From Bacillota bacterium (GTDB lineage Bacteria > Bacillota > Sulfobacillia > RBS10-35 > JAJYVN01), in the NCBI GenBank assembly GCA_021806565.1, contig JAJZXK010000019.1, positions 1 to 42,002 on the forward strand: a stretch of DNA of 42,002 nt, in the 5' to 3' direction. A program made the position numbers and the translations under genes. How positions within the stretch are numbered: the stretch's first letter is position 1; the number at the start of each line of letters is the position of its first letter. The notes beneath the pieces were generated by a model. It did no database searches. It worked only from the letters and a program-made list of their open reading frames with translations, and was not told where the DNA came from. Of the stretch, positions 25,655 through 33,857 are shown piece by piece.

Positions 25655-25718
25655 GCCCCCCCCTTCCCCCCCCCCCCGCGTCCGTGAACGGAATCGCGTG
25701 CCCCGGGAGGGCCCGGGA

Positions 25719-26405
25719 ATGCCCAGGCCGACGGACGCCGTCCTGGCCGCGGCGGTGGGCCGGATGTTCCATGCACCCGGCCGCGCGGCCGTCTCCGAGC
25801 GGCACCTGCTGCACGCCGCACCCGGGCGCGGCGTCGAGCGCCTGCTCGTCGCCGGCCGGCCCGTCGTGGTCAAGTGGCGCGACGACCGGCCGGAGGACCG
25901 CGAGGCCTTGCTCTATTACGGTCTTCAGCCCGCCGTGCTCCGGCTGCTTTGCGCCCCGCGGCCGATGGGTGCGCTGTGCCTGGAGGGCACCCACCTGCTG
26001 TTTCTGGAGTGGCTCGAAGGCCGAGACGCCGATTGGACCGCCGCCGCCGACGTGCGCCGGGCCTTCACCCACCTGGGCCTCGTGCACCGGGCCAGCGCGG
26101 CGCGGCTCAGGCGGGGCCCGGCCGCCCTCGCCGGTCCGTCGGCCTGGCGGGAGATCCAGCCGGAGGCCGCGGAGGCCTCCGGCCCCCTGGTGCTGGATCC
26201 CGGCGACCTGCATGCCGCCAACTTCCGACTGCGACCCGAAGGTTCCGTCTCTATGCTGGACTTCGAAAACATGCGCCTGCGCGCGCCGCAAACGGCGCTG
26301 CGCCCACTGCGCGAGGACGAGTCGACGCCGCGGGGGTCGCTGGCCGTCCTGGCGCGTTCGGCCTACGCCGCCGCGTGGCCGGATGCCCCCTTCCCTACAG
26401 CCTAG
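25719..26405 (+). CDS. Phosphotransferase/kinase-like protein (APH fold)
   Basis: 228 residues. N-lobe: GVERLLVAGRPVVVKWRDD, with Lys of the ATP site. Catalytic loop: LDPGDLHAANFRL near residue 167 (Asp and Asn kept; the usual His before Gly-Asp is Pro) and SMLDFENMRL near 184 (metal-binding Asp). Shorter than typical APH proteins, which have 260-300 residues. Substrate unknown, possibly a sugar or amine. Its end overlaps by 11 bases, tail to tail, the end of the oxidoreductase-GNAT gene. Confidence 0.7.
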   Translation: MPRPTDAVLAAAVGRMFHAPGRAAVSERHLLHAAPGRGVERLLVAGRPVVVKWRDDRPEDREALLYYGLQPAVLRLLCAPRPMGALCLEGTHLLFLEWLEGRDADWTAAADVRRAFTHLGLVHRASAARLRRGPAALAGPSAWREIQPEAAEASGPLVLDPGDLHAANFRLRPEGSVSMLDFENMRLRAPQTALRPLREDESTPRGSLAVLARSAYAAAWPDAPFPTA

Positions 26406-28197
26406 CCACGGCCGCGGCCGTCCGTGTGGACCGCCGCCCCGCCGCCAGCGCGCGGAAGACGGCCGCCCACCGCGCCGGGTCCGACGGATCCCGGTACTCC
26501 GGCGCGAAACCCAAGGCGAGGTAGGTCGCCACGGCCGGCAGGCGGTGGTCGTCGGTTTCCAGGACCATGTCCCGCGCGCCGCCCGCCTGGCTGTGGACGA
26601 TTGCGGCCAGCGAGGCCGCCGCGCCCAGACCGCTGCCGGCCATGGCAGGATCGGCCGCCACCCAATGCAGGTAGCCGGCGCCCGGAAACCGGTCGGGCAC
26701 CTCTCGGTCCGACGCGGTCGCCACGAGGCGCTCCGAGCCCTCCGCGCGCATGGTCACGACGAAGGTCGCGGTGACATCCCCCGCCTCCAGGAGGTCGCGG
26801 CGCACTCGGTCCGCATCCCAGCCACCACCGAAGGCGCCGGAGAGCAGGCGGGCGAGGTCCGGCGCGTCGGCGTCCAGGGCTTGGCGCACGGCGAATCCCG
26901 GCGGCACATCCCTCACCCCCGCCGCAGCCAGCAGCGCCGCCGGGGCCCGCATCACCAGTTGGGGTACGCCCGGCGCCCCCGGGTCCGATACCACCACGGG
27001 CCGCTCCCCGCCCGCCCCGCATCCGGCATGCGGCTCGGACCGGGGCGCCGGCGGCGTGAGCTTGGCCGACAGGAGCGCGGACAGGGAAGGGACCGCGAGC
27101 GGCATGCCGCCCCGCGCGATCGACTCCTGGGACACCAACTCGGCGGCGGTCCAGTTCACGGCATCCTCGATGCCGATCGACACCGGGATCTCAGCGCGGC
27201 ACGCACGTACGAAGTCCCGGGCAACAAAGAAGTCCGCCCCGCCGTGGCCGCTGCCGGCGGCAGGCGGCCATCCGTCGCGGTACCAGGCCGGAAGCGCCGA
27301 CGCGTACGACTCCAGCGGCCGCCAGCGGCGCCCACCCTCCTGCTCGGTGCAGAAGAACACACGATCCGTCTCCCCGGCCGCCCTCGCCGACTCGTACGCG
27401 CCGGCGGTGCCCTGCAGCGTGTAATTGGTCGGGGCATCCGGCCGGTTACTCAACATGTCCAGCCGGATCCGCACCAGGCGCCCCGATGCAAGCTGGCAGC
27501 AGAGGATCACCGTGTCCTCCATGGCATGCTCCGGATCGGTGTGCCGGCCGGACCCGAGGCAGGAGACGCGGGCCACACGGTCCGGGCGGTCGGCGGGGTC
27601 CGCTGCGGTGAGCCACTGCATGACCGGCCCCAGGCTGTGGGTGCCGTAGGTGCAACCGTTGCGCCCCACCTGCCAGTGGTGGCGCCACGTCGGCGAACCG
27701 TCGGTGTTGTGGTGCATGTCCTTGACGTCGTGCAGGTACTCGCCTTCGGCGTAGTAGACGGTGCCAAAGGCGCCGCGCCGGACCAGTTCGCGCACCAGGA
27801 CGTTCTGGCGGCTGTAGCAGTAGTTCTCTGCGAGCATGTACACCCGACCGGTCCGGGCCGCCGCCAGCGCCGCCCGGCCCAGGTCGCGGCACTGGCCGAA
27901 GCTGACCGCCGCTGTCACCTCACTCAGAACGTGCAGGCCGCCGTCGAGGGCGGCGACCGCCTGCGGGGCGTGGAGGTGCATGGGCGTGCCAAGCGCCACG
28001 GCATCGAGTCCGGCGTCCAGGAGATCCTCGTAGCGGTCCAGGCGGTGGTTCGGCGGGACGCCCGCCGCCTCGCCCAGCGCCCGCCGCCGGCCGGGCTCCA
28101 GTTCGCACACCGCGGCCACCACGGCACCCGCCGCCACCAGCCCCGGAAGGAACGCTCCGGCGCGCCAGCCGACCAGCCCCACCCGTAAAGCCGCCAC
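26395..28197 (-). CDS. Gfo/Idh/MocA oxidoreductase fused to a GNAT acetyltransferase
   Basis: 600 residues in one frame. Residues 1 to about 365 are a Gfo/Idh/MocA dehydrogenase: LRVGLVGWRAGAF (with the nucleotide-binding Gly run altered), DAVALGTPMHLHAPQ, HVLSEVTAAV (catalytic Lys position not Lys), MLAENYCYSRQN, GTYGTHSLGPVMQW-type segment, DTVILCCQL. After a Pro/Gly-rich linker, residues 430-590 form a GNAT domain: FAVRQALDADAPDLARLL, GYLHWVAADPAMAGSGLGAAASLAAIV (acetyl-CoA loop) and TDDHRLPAVATYLALGFAP. Start GTG 28197 has GAGGGGGG upstream. The known members are separate proteins, so the fusion is unusual. It faces the TIM barrel at 28424 divergently. Confidence 0.8.
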   Translation of the reverse strand: MAALRVGLVGWRAGAFLPGLVAAGAVVAAVCELEPGRRRALGEAAGVPPNHRLDRYEDLLDAGLDAVALGTPMHLHAPQAVAALDGGLHVLSEVTAAVSFGQCRDLGRAALAAARTGRVYMLAENYCYSRQNVLVRELVRRGAFGTVYYAEGEYLHDVKDMHHNTDGSPTWRHHWQVGRNGCTYGTHSLGPVMQWLTAADPADRPDRVARVSCLGSGRHTDPEHAMEDTVILCCQLASGRLVRIRLDMLSNRPDAPTNYTLQGTAGAYESARAAGETDRVFFCTEQEGGRRWRPLESYASALPAWYRDGWPPAAGSGHGGADFFVARDFVRACRAEIPVSIGIEDAVNWTAAELVSQESIARGGMPLAVPSLSALLSAKLTPPAPRSEPHAGCGAGGERPVVVSDPGAPGVPQLVMRAPAALLAAAGVRDVPPGFAVRQALDADAPDLARLLSGAFGGGWDADRVRRDLLEAGDVTATFVVTMRAEGSERLVATASDREVPDRFPGAGYLHWVAADPAMAGSGLGAAASLAAIVHSQAGGARDMVLETDDHRLPAVATYLALGFAPEYRDPSDPARWAAVFRALAAGRRSTRTAAAVARL

Positions 28198-28423
28198 GCG
28201 GCACCCCCCTCGGACGGCGCAGGGCACACGTGCCCAAAGACCCCGGTGGAGCGTTCGCACCACGTCCCGCGGGTTCCTGGGGCGCAGGATACGACCGTGC
28301 CGGAAGTGGACGCAGAAAGCGGCGGCGATCGGGGACACCGCCCGCACGCCAAGAGGAACCGCCGGTTCTCCTGCGAACCCACCTGCGGATGGCGGGGGCG
28401 ACCCCGCGAGGGAGGGACCCCCA
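28198..28423. other. Divergent intergenic region
   Basis: 226 bp between the oxidoreductase-GNAT fusion and the TIM barrel gene. No clear sigma-A promoter pair or TTATAA palindrome like that at 7762 is visible. Confidence 0.4.
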
Positions 28424-29494
28424 TTGGCCGCAACCGGCACCGAGCCCCGCTGGAAGACGAGCGTCGGCATCTGGGCCTTCGGACCGGCAGGCACGCGCTT
28501 CGTGCCCGGGGGGTACCACCCCGAAGTGGTGGACGTCCCGGTCGCCGAACGGGTGCACCGCGCCGTCGCCGGTCTCGGCCCGCTGATGCACGGCTACGAG
28601 TTCCATTACGGAAGCGAGATCACCGCCGACAACCTCGCGGACATCCAGGCCGCGCTGGGCTCGGACCACGACATCTACTGCATCTGTTACGGACTCGTAC
28701 CGCAGGCGCGCTTCAAGCTCGGGTCGCTGTGCAACCCCGACCCCGGCCTGCGCGCGCAGGCCCTGGCGCACCACCGCGAAGCCATCGACCTTGCCGCCAA
28801 GGTAGGCGCGCGCTACATCATCTGGCCGGGCAACGAAGGATACAACTACAACCTGATGCGGGACTACGGCGCCACCTGGGGCCACTTCCTCGAAGGACTG
28901 GCGGCCGTCGTCGAGCACGCCCGCCGTCGCGGCGTGACGGTGTTCCTGGAGCACAAGAACTCCGAACCGGCGATGCAGATCCTGATGCGCAACGTCGGCA
29001 TGGCGCTGTTCATCATCTACAAGCTGCAGTCGCTGGGCAACGACGTCTCGCACGTGCAGGTCAACATGGACTGGCAGCACCTGATCATGAACAACGAACC
29101 CCTGGGCGAGTTCGCCGCCCTGCTGCTGCGTGAAGGACGGATGGGCCACCAGCACGCCAACTCCGGCTGGGGCGCCTTCGACGACGACAACATGACCGGG
29201 GCGTCTTTCCTGGAACAGACGATCGATCTGGCGCGGGTGCTCGCCGCCGGAGGCTACCAGGGGCGCATTGGCTTCGACCTCTACCCGTATACCGAAGACC
29301 CGGTGGCGGCGGTGCGGCGCTCCGTGCTCCAATGGGAGTTCCTCGCCGACGTCGCCCGGCGCATCGACCCCGAGGCCCTGGCCGCGGCCCAGGCCTCGGC
29401 CGACGCCGTCGGCGCATACACCGCCATGTTCGCCGCCCTCGGTCTGACCCCCGAGTTCGAGCGGCGCATCCTGGAGGACTACCGCACCCGCTAG
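28424..29494 (+). CDS. Xylose isomerase-like TIM barrel protein
   Basis: 356 residues. Motifs: SVGIWAFGPAGTRF at the start, YEFHYGSEI, AARYIIWPGNEGYNYN-type segment, VTVFLEHKNSEPAMQ (metal-binding Glu), VNMDWQHLIMNNE (Asp and His), GHQHANSGW (His), RIGFDLYPYTEDP (Asp). These give the metal site of xylose isomerase-like enzymes. The length and the long C-terminal helix resemble L-rhamnose/D-xylose isomerase-type proteins more than the small epimerases. TTG 28424 is seven bases after GGGAGGGA. The M24-like gene follows 27 bases later, so the two form an operon. Confidence 0.82.
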   Translation: MAATGTEPRWKTSVGIWAFGPAGTRFVPGGYHPEVVDVPVAERVHRAVAGLGPLMHGYEFHYGSEITADNLADIQAALGSDHDIYCICYGLVPQARFKLGSLCNPDPGLRAQALAHHREAIDLAAKVGARYIIWPGNEGYNYNLMRDYGATWGHFLEGLAAVVEHARRRGVTVFLEHKNSEPAMQILMRNVGMALFIIYKLQSLGNDVSHVQVNMDWQHLIMNNEPLGEFAALLLREGRMGHQHANSGWGAFDDDNMTGASFLEQTIDLARVLAAGGYQGRIGFDLYPYTEDPVAAVRRSVLQWEFLADVARRIDPEALAAAQASADAVGAYTAMFAALGLTPEFERRILEDYRTR

Positions 29495-29521
29495 CGATCC
29501 GAACCCGGAGAGGAGATCCCG

Positions 29522-30643
29522 ATGGCCGACCTGACCGCCCGATCCGCGGAAGCCAACGTCAAACTGCGCCACCTGCGCGAACTGTTGCGGGCGCGCGACG
29601 CGCAGGCCCTCGTCCTGACCCGCTCCGCCAACTTCGCCTGGCTTTCGGGCGGCGGGCGGGCGTTTATCGCCGCCGCCGCCGAAACGGGCGCCGCCTGGAT
29701 CATCGTCACGCCCGACGGGGTGCGGGTGGTCTCCAGCAACATCGAGGCCATGCGCCTGCGCGCCGAAGAGTTGTATGGACTGGACTGGGAACTGACCGCC
29801 ACTCCCTGGTGGGAGAGCGGTGGCGTGACCGCCGCCGTCGAGCGGCTGCTGCCGGCGGCGGGGCGCCTGGCCGACGCCCCCCTCCAGGGGACGACCGACG
29901 TTGGAGCCGAACTCGTCGCCCTGCGCACCCGGCTTGAACCGGAGGAGCAGATCCGCGCCGCCAGCCTTGGTCAGGCGCTGGCCGTCTCCCTGGAGAACTG
30001 TTGCCAGGCCATCCGCCCGGGAGAGACGGAGGACGCCATCGCCGGCCGCTTGGCCGAGGGCTGCCTGGCCCGCGGGATCGAGCCGGTCGTCCACCTCATC
30101 GCGGCCGATGAGCGAGCGCTGACCCGCCGCCACCCGCTGCCGACGGGACGGGTGGTGCGCCATCTCGCACTGGTGGCCGCATGCGGCATGCGCGACGGGC
30201 TGGTGCTTTCCGCCAGCCGCCTGGTGCACTTCGGCCAGCCCGCCGCTGGCCTGGTCCGCCGCTGGACCGCCGCCGCCGAGGTATCCGCCGAGATGATCGC
30301 CGCCACCGTACCGGGGGCGACCGCTGGAGATGTGATGGCGGCGGCCCAAACGGCATACGCCCGTCTCGGCTTTGCCGACGAGTGGCGCAACCACCACCAA
30401 GGGGGCCTCGCGGGCTATGCCTCCCGCGAATCGCGCGTGGTGCCGGGCAGCAACGCACCGATCTCCGTAGCGCAACTGTATGCGTGGAATCCCTCCCTGC
30501 CCGGCGCCAAGAGCGAGGACACCGTCCTGACGACGGCGGCGGGCGAGCCGACGAACCTGACCCAGACGGGGAATTGGCCGCTGCGCGCCGTGCGCACCAG
30601 CGGTGGCACCGTGGTCCGCCGCCCCGAGGTACTGCTGCTCTGA
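29522..30643 (+). CDS. M24 (Xaa-Pro peptidase/creatinase fold) protein lacking metal ligands
   Basis: 373 residues. The N-domain has ARDAQALVLTRSANFAWLSGGG, the C-domain the pita-bread fold with HHQGGLAGYASRE near residue 290. In active metallopeptidases the first two metal ligands lie in a DxGAxxxGYxSDxTR motif; here the equivalent reads CGMRDGLVLSASRLVHFG near 221, without those Asp residues. So it is more like creatinase-type or non-metal members, which open small ring compounds or have other roles. GGAGAGGAGATCCC precedes ATG 29522. Operon with the TIM barrel gene. Confidence 0.75.
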   Translation: MADLTARSAEANVKLRHLRELLRARDAQALVLTRSANFAWLSGGGRAFIAAAAETGAAWIIVTPDGVRVVSSNIEAMRLRAEELYGLDWELTATPWWESGGVTAAVERLLPAAGRLADAPLQGTTDVGAELVALRTRLEPEEQIRAASLGQALAVSLENCCQAIRPGETEDAIAGRLAEGCLARGIEPVVHLIAADERALTRRHPLPTGRVVRHLALVAACGMRDGLVLSASRLVHFGQPAAGLVRRWTAAAEVSAEMIAATVPGATAGDVMAAAQTAYARLGFADEWRNHHQGGLAGYASRESRVVPGSNAPISVAQLYAWNPSLPGAKSEDTVLTTAAGEPTNLTQTGNWPLRAVRTSGGTVVRRPEVLLL

Positions 30644-30773
30644 GGTCGGAGCAGCCGCCGGGTGAAGGTGGGACGCAGACGGCGGACTGCCGCTGCGTTC
30701 GCCGAGCCACGCGGGCCGGACGGTCCGGCCACCACGGGTTCGGGCGGTCGCGGCACCGCCGTCTGCCGTTCAG

Positions 30774-30810
30774 CCCCGGACGGGCCCCCGCCCTGGGGGC
30801 TCGTCTGGGG
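30774..30810. terminator. 16-bp stem hairpin between convergent genes
   Basis: Arms at 30774-30789 and 30795-30810 pair over all 16 positions with two G-T pairs; the loop is GCCCT. It lies in the 171-bp gap between the M24-like gene and the oppositely oriented gene at 30815, so it probably ends transcription from both sides. No T-run. Confidence 0.65.
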
Positions 30811-30814
30811 CGCG

Positions 30815-31402
30815 CTAACCCCGGTCGGGATTCAGCGAGCCCGGCACCCAGGGGGGACGGGTCACCGGCGCCACGTACCGGTACAGCCAGGCCAGAAAGG
30901 CGGCGGGCGCGATGCCCGCCCGCCTCAGGCGGGCGCCGTAGCTCGGATCGACGCTGACCGCCAAGGCGTCGAGCCCACCGCCGGGGGGAGCATACCCGGT
31001 CCGCATCAGGTTACGGATCACGTCCATGTTGTCCATGGCCGTGGGCCGCGCCTGGCGGCGCAGCCAGGCGGCTGGCACCGACACCGTCAGGTTGGCGCTG
31101 AGAAGATTGCCCGCCTGATCCCGCAGGCTGAAGATGCAGACCGCCCCGGGCGACTGACTCGTGAAGCCGCACTGGCTGCGGTCGATCGGCACGCTGCCCA
31201 GGGCGGTCGTTTCCGGATTCGTCGTCGCGGGCGGCGGGCTGTTGCCGACGGCGCGCAGAAGCCGCGGCGGCAACAGCCCGTGCCCCGCGGCGAAGACCAG
31301 GCCCCCCAGCACCAGCGCCGCCGTGACCCCCGCCCCGAGCACCAAGAGCCCCAACTGCCGGCGCTCGTCGGATGTCCCCCGCGATCCCACACCCTGTGCC
31401 AC
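30815..31402 (-). CDS. Membrane-anchored protein of unknown function
   Basis: 195 residues. A short basic N-terminus (RGTSDERRQ) is followed by one membrane segment (LGLLVLGAGVTAALVLGGLVFAAG, about residues 17-40); the rest should be outside the cell. The outer part has a Ser/Pro/Thr-rich linker, two Cys (QCGFTSQSPGAVCIF) that could form a disulfide, and an amphipathic C-terminus with AFLAWLYRYVAPVTRP. No family recognised. Start GTG 31402 is approximate. Divergent from signal peptidase I. Confidence 0.55.
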   Translation of the reverse strand: MAQGVGSRGTSDERRQLGLLVLGAGVTAALVLGGLVFAAGHGLLPPRLLRAVGNSPPPATTNPETTALGSVPIDRSQCGFTSQSPGAVCIFSLRDQAGNLLSANLTVSVPAAWLRRQARPTAMDNMDVIRNLMRTGYAPPGGGLDALAVSVDPSYGARLRRAGIAPAAFLAWLYRYVAPVTRPPWVPGSLNPDRG

Positions 31403-31669
31403 ACACCCACGCCTCTTTGCGCTCTGCGCACGCACCGCGGCTCCGAAGCGGCCGCCGGCCGGGGTTCGTTCCCGTGCCCTCAGTGTACCACCACGCAACG
31501 GATGGCGGACGCGCCGAACACACTCCCTGGCATACCGCGGCGCGCCGTGGTCGTCCACGCCGCGGCGCCAGAGGCACCGGGTTGGCACGTTGACGCCGGG
31601 CGCCGCACGCGCGAGACTACGACGACGGGCCGGGCCGCGCGGGCCGCGCCCGGAAAGGGAGGCGATCGG
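31403..31669. other. Divergent intergenic region
   Basis: 267 bp between the membrane-anchored unknown and lepB. Overlapping frames in all directions; no promoter pair that I would rely on. Confidence 0.4.
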
Positions 31670-32278
31670 TTGCCTGCGGAGCATCGCTCCGGCTGGCAGG
31701 AACTGTGGGAGACGGTGCGGGCCATCCTCCTGGCTGTCCTCGCCGCCCTGCTGATCCGGCAGTTTGTCGTCGAGACGTATCGGGTCAACGGCATCTCCAT
31801 GGAACCGACGCTGCAGAACAACGAACGCCTGTTGGTAAACAAGTTTATCTACCGTTTCACTCCGCCGCACGTCGGCCAGATCATCATCTTCCACCCTCCG
31901 CTACCCACACCCGCGCAACTGGCCAGCGGCAGCTTCCACGGCACGGATACCTGCCATATGGCCATCCCGAGCAGCGAGGACTTCGTTAAGCGGGTCATCG
32001 CCGTCGCCGGCCAGACCTTCGCGATGCGCAACGGAGTGGTGTACATCAACGGCCAGGCACAGGCGGAACCGTGGCTGCCGACCGCCTGGCGCGACCACTA
32101 CACGACCGTGCACCCGAGCCAGGTGAAGATCCCGCCCGGGGATGTCTGGGTTTTGGGCGATCACCGCGCGGCCAGCTTGGACAGCCGCTGCTTCGGTCCG
32201 GTGCCCATCTCCTCGATCAAAGGCCAGGCGATGCTGGTGTGGTGGCCTCTGGGGAACTTCCGTATCCTGAAGTCCTGA
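31670..32278 (+). CDS. lepB: Signal peptidase I
   Basis: 202 residues, family S26. A single N-terminal membrane segment (AILLAVLAALLIRQFVV, about 18-34), then the catalytic Ser43 in VNGISMEPTL, the general base Lys107 in DFVKRVIAVAGQ, and the box E motif VWVLGDHRAASLDSRCFG. It cleaves signal peptides of exported proteins at the outer face of the membrane. One membrane segment and this length fit the Firmicute type. TTG 31670 follows GGAAAGGGAGG by eight bases. Confidence 0.93.
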   Translation: MPAEHRSGWQELWETVRAILLAVLAALLIRQFVVETYRVNGISMEPTLQNNERLLVNKFIYRFTPPHVGQIIIFHPPLPTPAQLASGSFHGTDTCHMAIPSSEDFVKRVIAVAGQTFAMRNGVVYINGQAQAEPWLPTAWRDHYTTVHPSQVKIPPGDVWVLGDHRAASLDSRCFGPVPISSIKGQAMLVWWPLGNFRILKS

Positions 32279-32344
32279 TGCATCGACCCACTGCCACCCA
32301 CGGCGAGGCGGCGCGGGGTCGATGCCGGCGGGGGTTGCCAGTAG

Positions 32345-32533
32345 CTGCAGGAGGTATCGCCGTTCGTGTCAAACAGGTCCGAGACCGTATTTGTCGCCGG
32401 GAGTTCCCCGGGGACACAAGACGTCTGTGGAGCGGAGGGCTCTGGCCATGAGAACGGCTTGGCGAAACCAACCGCAACGAAGCAGGAATCTCCAAGCAGG
32501 AAACTGACCGCGCAAGCGGCCGGAAGGCCATGA
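32345..32533 (+). pseudogene. tnpB: 3' remnant of a second type of IS605 tnpB
   Basis: An open stretch of 62 codons behind a stop at 32342-32344 reads TQDVCGAEGSGHENGLAKPTATKQESPSRKL, a tail resembling the last residues of Firmicute TnpB proteins (CGE..G....K.TSVKQE). The DNA version has GCAACGAAGCAGGAATCTCC, the same GAAGCAGGAA string seen at the tnpB end near 23830. Nuclease domain absent. It sits between lepB and the next gene. Confidence 0.5.
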
Positions 32534-32546
32534 AGAGAGGAACGGC

Positions 32547-33119
32547 ATGGGGATGGACGCGCGCCGGCCGCCCGACGACGGGGATGAGACCCCGGGGCCG
32601 ATCCGGCTTCCGCGCACAGCGGGTGGTCCAGCGGCCCGCCGCCTCGGCTGGCCGGTCGGTGCCCTGGTGGTGGTGCTCGCCGCCGCCTTTTACTTCGGCA
32701 CGCGCCCTCCGGCGCTGAACGCGCACTCCGCGCCGCAGCCGCGCTGGGGCAAGAGTACCCTGGCCGAGGTGGCCCGTGGCGGCGCGAAAGCGGCCGGAGA
32801 ACCCCGCCCCCGCCACGCCACCTGGATGTTCGGCTACCGCAACCAGATTCTGGCGGCGATGACCGGCCATGCCGGCCACGGCAGCGAGGCCGAATACGCG
32901 GTGGTGCTGCACGGTACGTTCCAGAGCCCGGCGGCCAACACCCACGGCGTGCCCCTGCTGCCGGGCTCCGGGGCGCAGGGGAGCCGGTTGGTGCTCTTGG
33001 TGCGGGCCTTCGACGGCCAGTTGCGTGATCAATGGCTGGGTGACCACGTCCCGCAGGCGCTGGGGCAGGTCGGCATCGTGCACCCGCTACGCCTGGGCGG
33101 CCTTCCCTTCGGCCTCTGA
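32547..33119 (+). CDS. Membrane-anchored protein of unknown function
   Basis: 190 residues. A polar N-terminus with many Arg/Asp/Pro is followed by one membrane segment (LGWPVGALVVVLAAAFYFGT, about 33-52). The outer part has YRNQILAAMTGHAGHGSE, YAVVLHGTF and SRLVLLVRAFDGQ, alternating beta-like strands. No family recognised. GAGAGGAACGGC precedes ATG 32547. Close behind the tnpB remnant; third gene after lepB on the same strand, but the IS remnant lies between. Confidence 0.6.
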   Translation: MGMDARRPPDDGDETPGPIRLPRTAGGPAARRLGWPVGALVVVLAAAFYFGTRPPALNAHSAPQPRWGKSTLAEVARGGAKAAGEPRPRHATWMFGYRNQILAAMTGHAGHGSEAEYAVVLHGTFQSPAANTHGVPLLPGSGAQGSRLVLLVRAFDGQLRDQWLGDHVPQALGQVGIVHPLRLGGLPFGL

Positions 33120-33148
33120 CCGCTGGACTCCCCCGGGGGGCAGCGGTC
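33118..33148 (+). terminator. Hairpin overlapping the stop codon
   Basis: GACCGCTG (33118-33125) pairs perfectly with CAGCGGTC (33141-33148), with C and G runs inside that can extend it. The left arm includes part of the TGA of the preceding gene. It also lies before the convergent methyltransferase end. Confidence 0.5.
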
Positions 33149-33197
33149 GGGGAACTCCGACGCGAAGCCCCCACGGACGGGACGGGCCCCCGGCGCC

Positions 33198-33836
33198 CTA
33201 CCCCACCTTGCGGGCGCTGCCGGCGATGACCCGCAGCACCGGAAACGGAGCCGGCACGTCCGTCCAGTCGATGGAGGCAAAACCGGCTTGGCGCAGCGTG
33301 TCGCCGGTGGGCCGATCCAAACGGCAGCCCCCGGCCATGGCCGCCCACGGCCGCGCCAACCGCTGCTGCCACCGGCCGGCGGAGCCCTCCACGCGGACGT
33401 GCTCCAAAAACCGCAGAGTCCCGCCGGGACGCAGCACCCGCCGCACCTCGGCAAGCGCGACCGCCGGGGCCGAGACCGTGCACAGCACCAGCGTGAGCAG
33501 CACCGCGTCCATGCAGGCGTCGCCCAGCGGCAGCGCTTCAGCGGACGAGGGTAGGAAGGTGACCGGCAGGCCGAGCCGGGCGGCGCGGCGGCGCGCCCGC
33601 CGCAGCATGTGCGGATCCGGCTCGGCGGCATAGACGGTCAGCGAAGGTTGGGCCAGGGAGCGCACCGCGAGGAACGGAAAGTTGGCACCCGTGCCGGCCC
33701 CGACGTCCAGTACCGACCCGTGCAGACCGTCGACCAGGTTACGCCGTAGCGGGGCCAGAGGACCCCGCTCGGCCCCCGCCGTCAGGAAGTCATAGAAGGC
33801 GGCAAACACCGGATGGCCGGCCCGCTGGCCGCGCAC
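33198..33836 (-). CDS. Class I SAM-dependent methyltransferase
   Basis: 212 residues. SAM-binding motif I is VLDVGAGTGANFPFL near residue 43, motif II YAAEPDPHMLRRA near 70, SSAEALPLGDACMDAV near 97, and post-motif VRRVLRPGGTLRFLEHV near 131. Such type 11/UbiE-like enzymes methylate small molecules, lipids or quinones; the substrate is not clear. GTG 33836 follows GGAGGGATGACCC. Last gene of a three-gene minus-strand run, 21 bases after the TIM barrel gene. Confidence 0.85.
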   Translation of the reverse strand: MRGQRAGHPVFAAFYDFLTAGAERGPLAPLRRNLVDGLHGSVLDVGAGTGANFPFLAVRSLAQPSLTVYAAEPDPHMLRRARRRAARLGLPVTFLPSSAEALPLGDACMDAVLLTLVLCTVSAPAVALAEVRRVLRPGGTLRFLEHVRVEGSAGRWQQRLARPWAAMAGGCRLDRPTGDTLRQAGFASIDWTDVPAPFPVLRVIAGSARKVG

Positions 33837-33857
33837 GGGTCATCCCTCCTGGCGGCC

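Noticed and set aside
25684-28188. Plus-strand frame of 834 codons
   Set aside because: Runs antisense to the oxidoreductase-GNAT gene and in a wrong frame over the kinase-like gene; no domain resemblance.
27920-30475. Minus-strand frame of 851 codons
   Set aside because: Antisense to the TIM barrel and M24-like genes, which have clear motifs.
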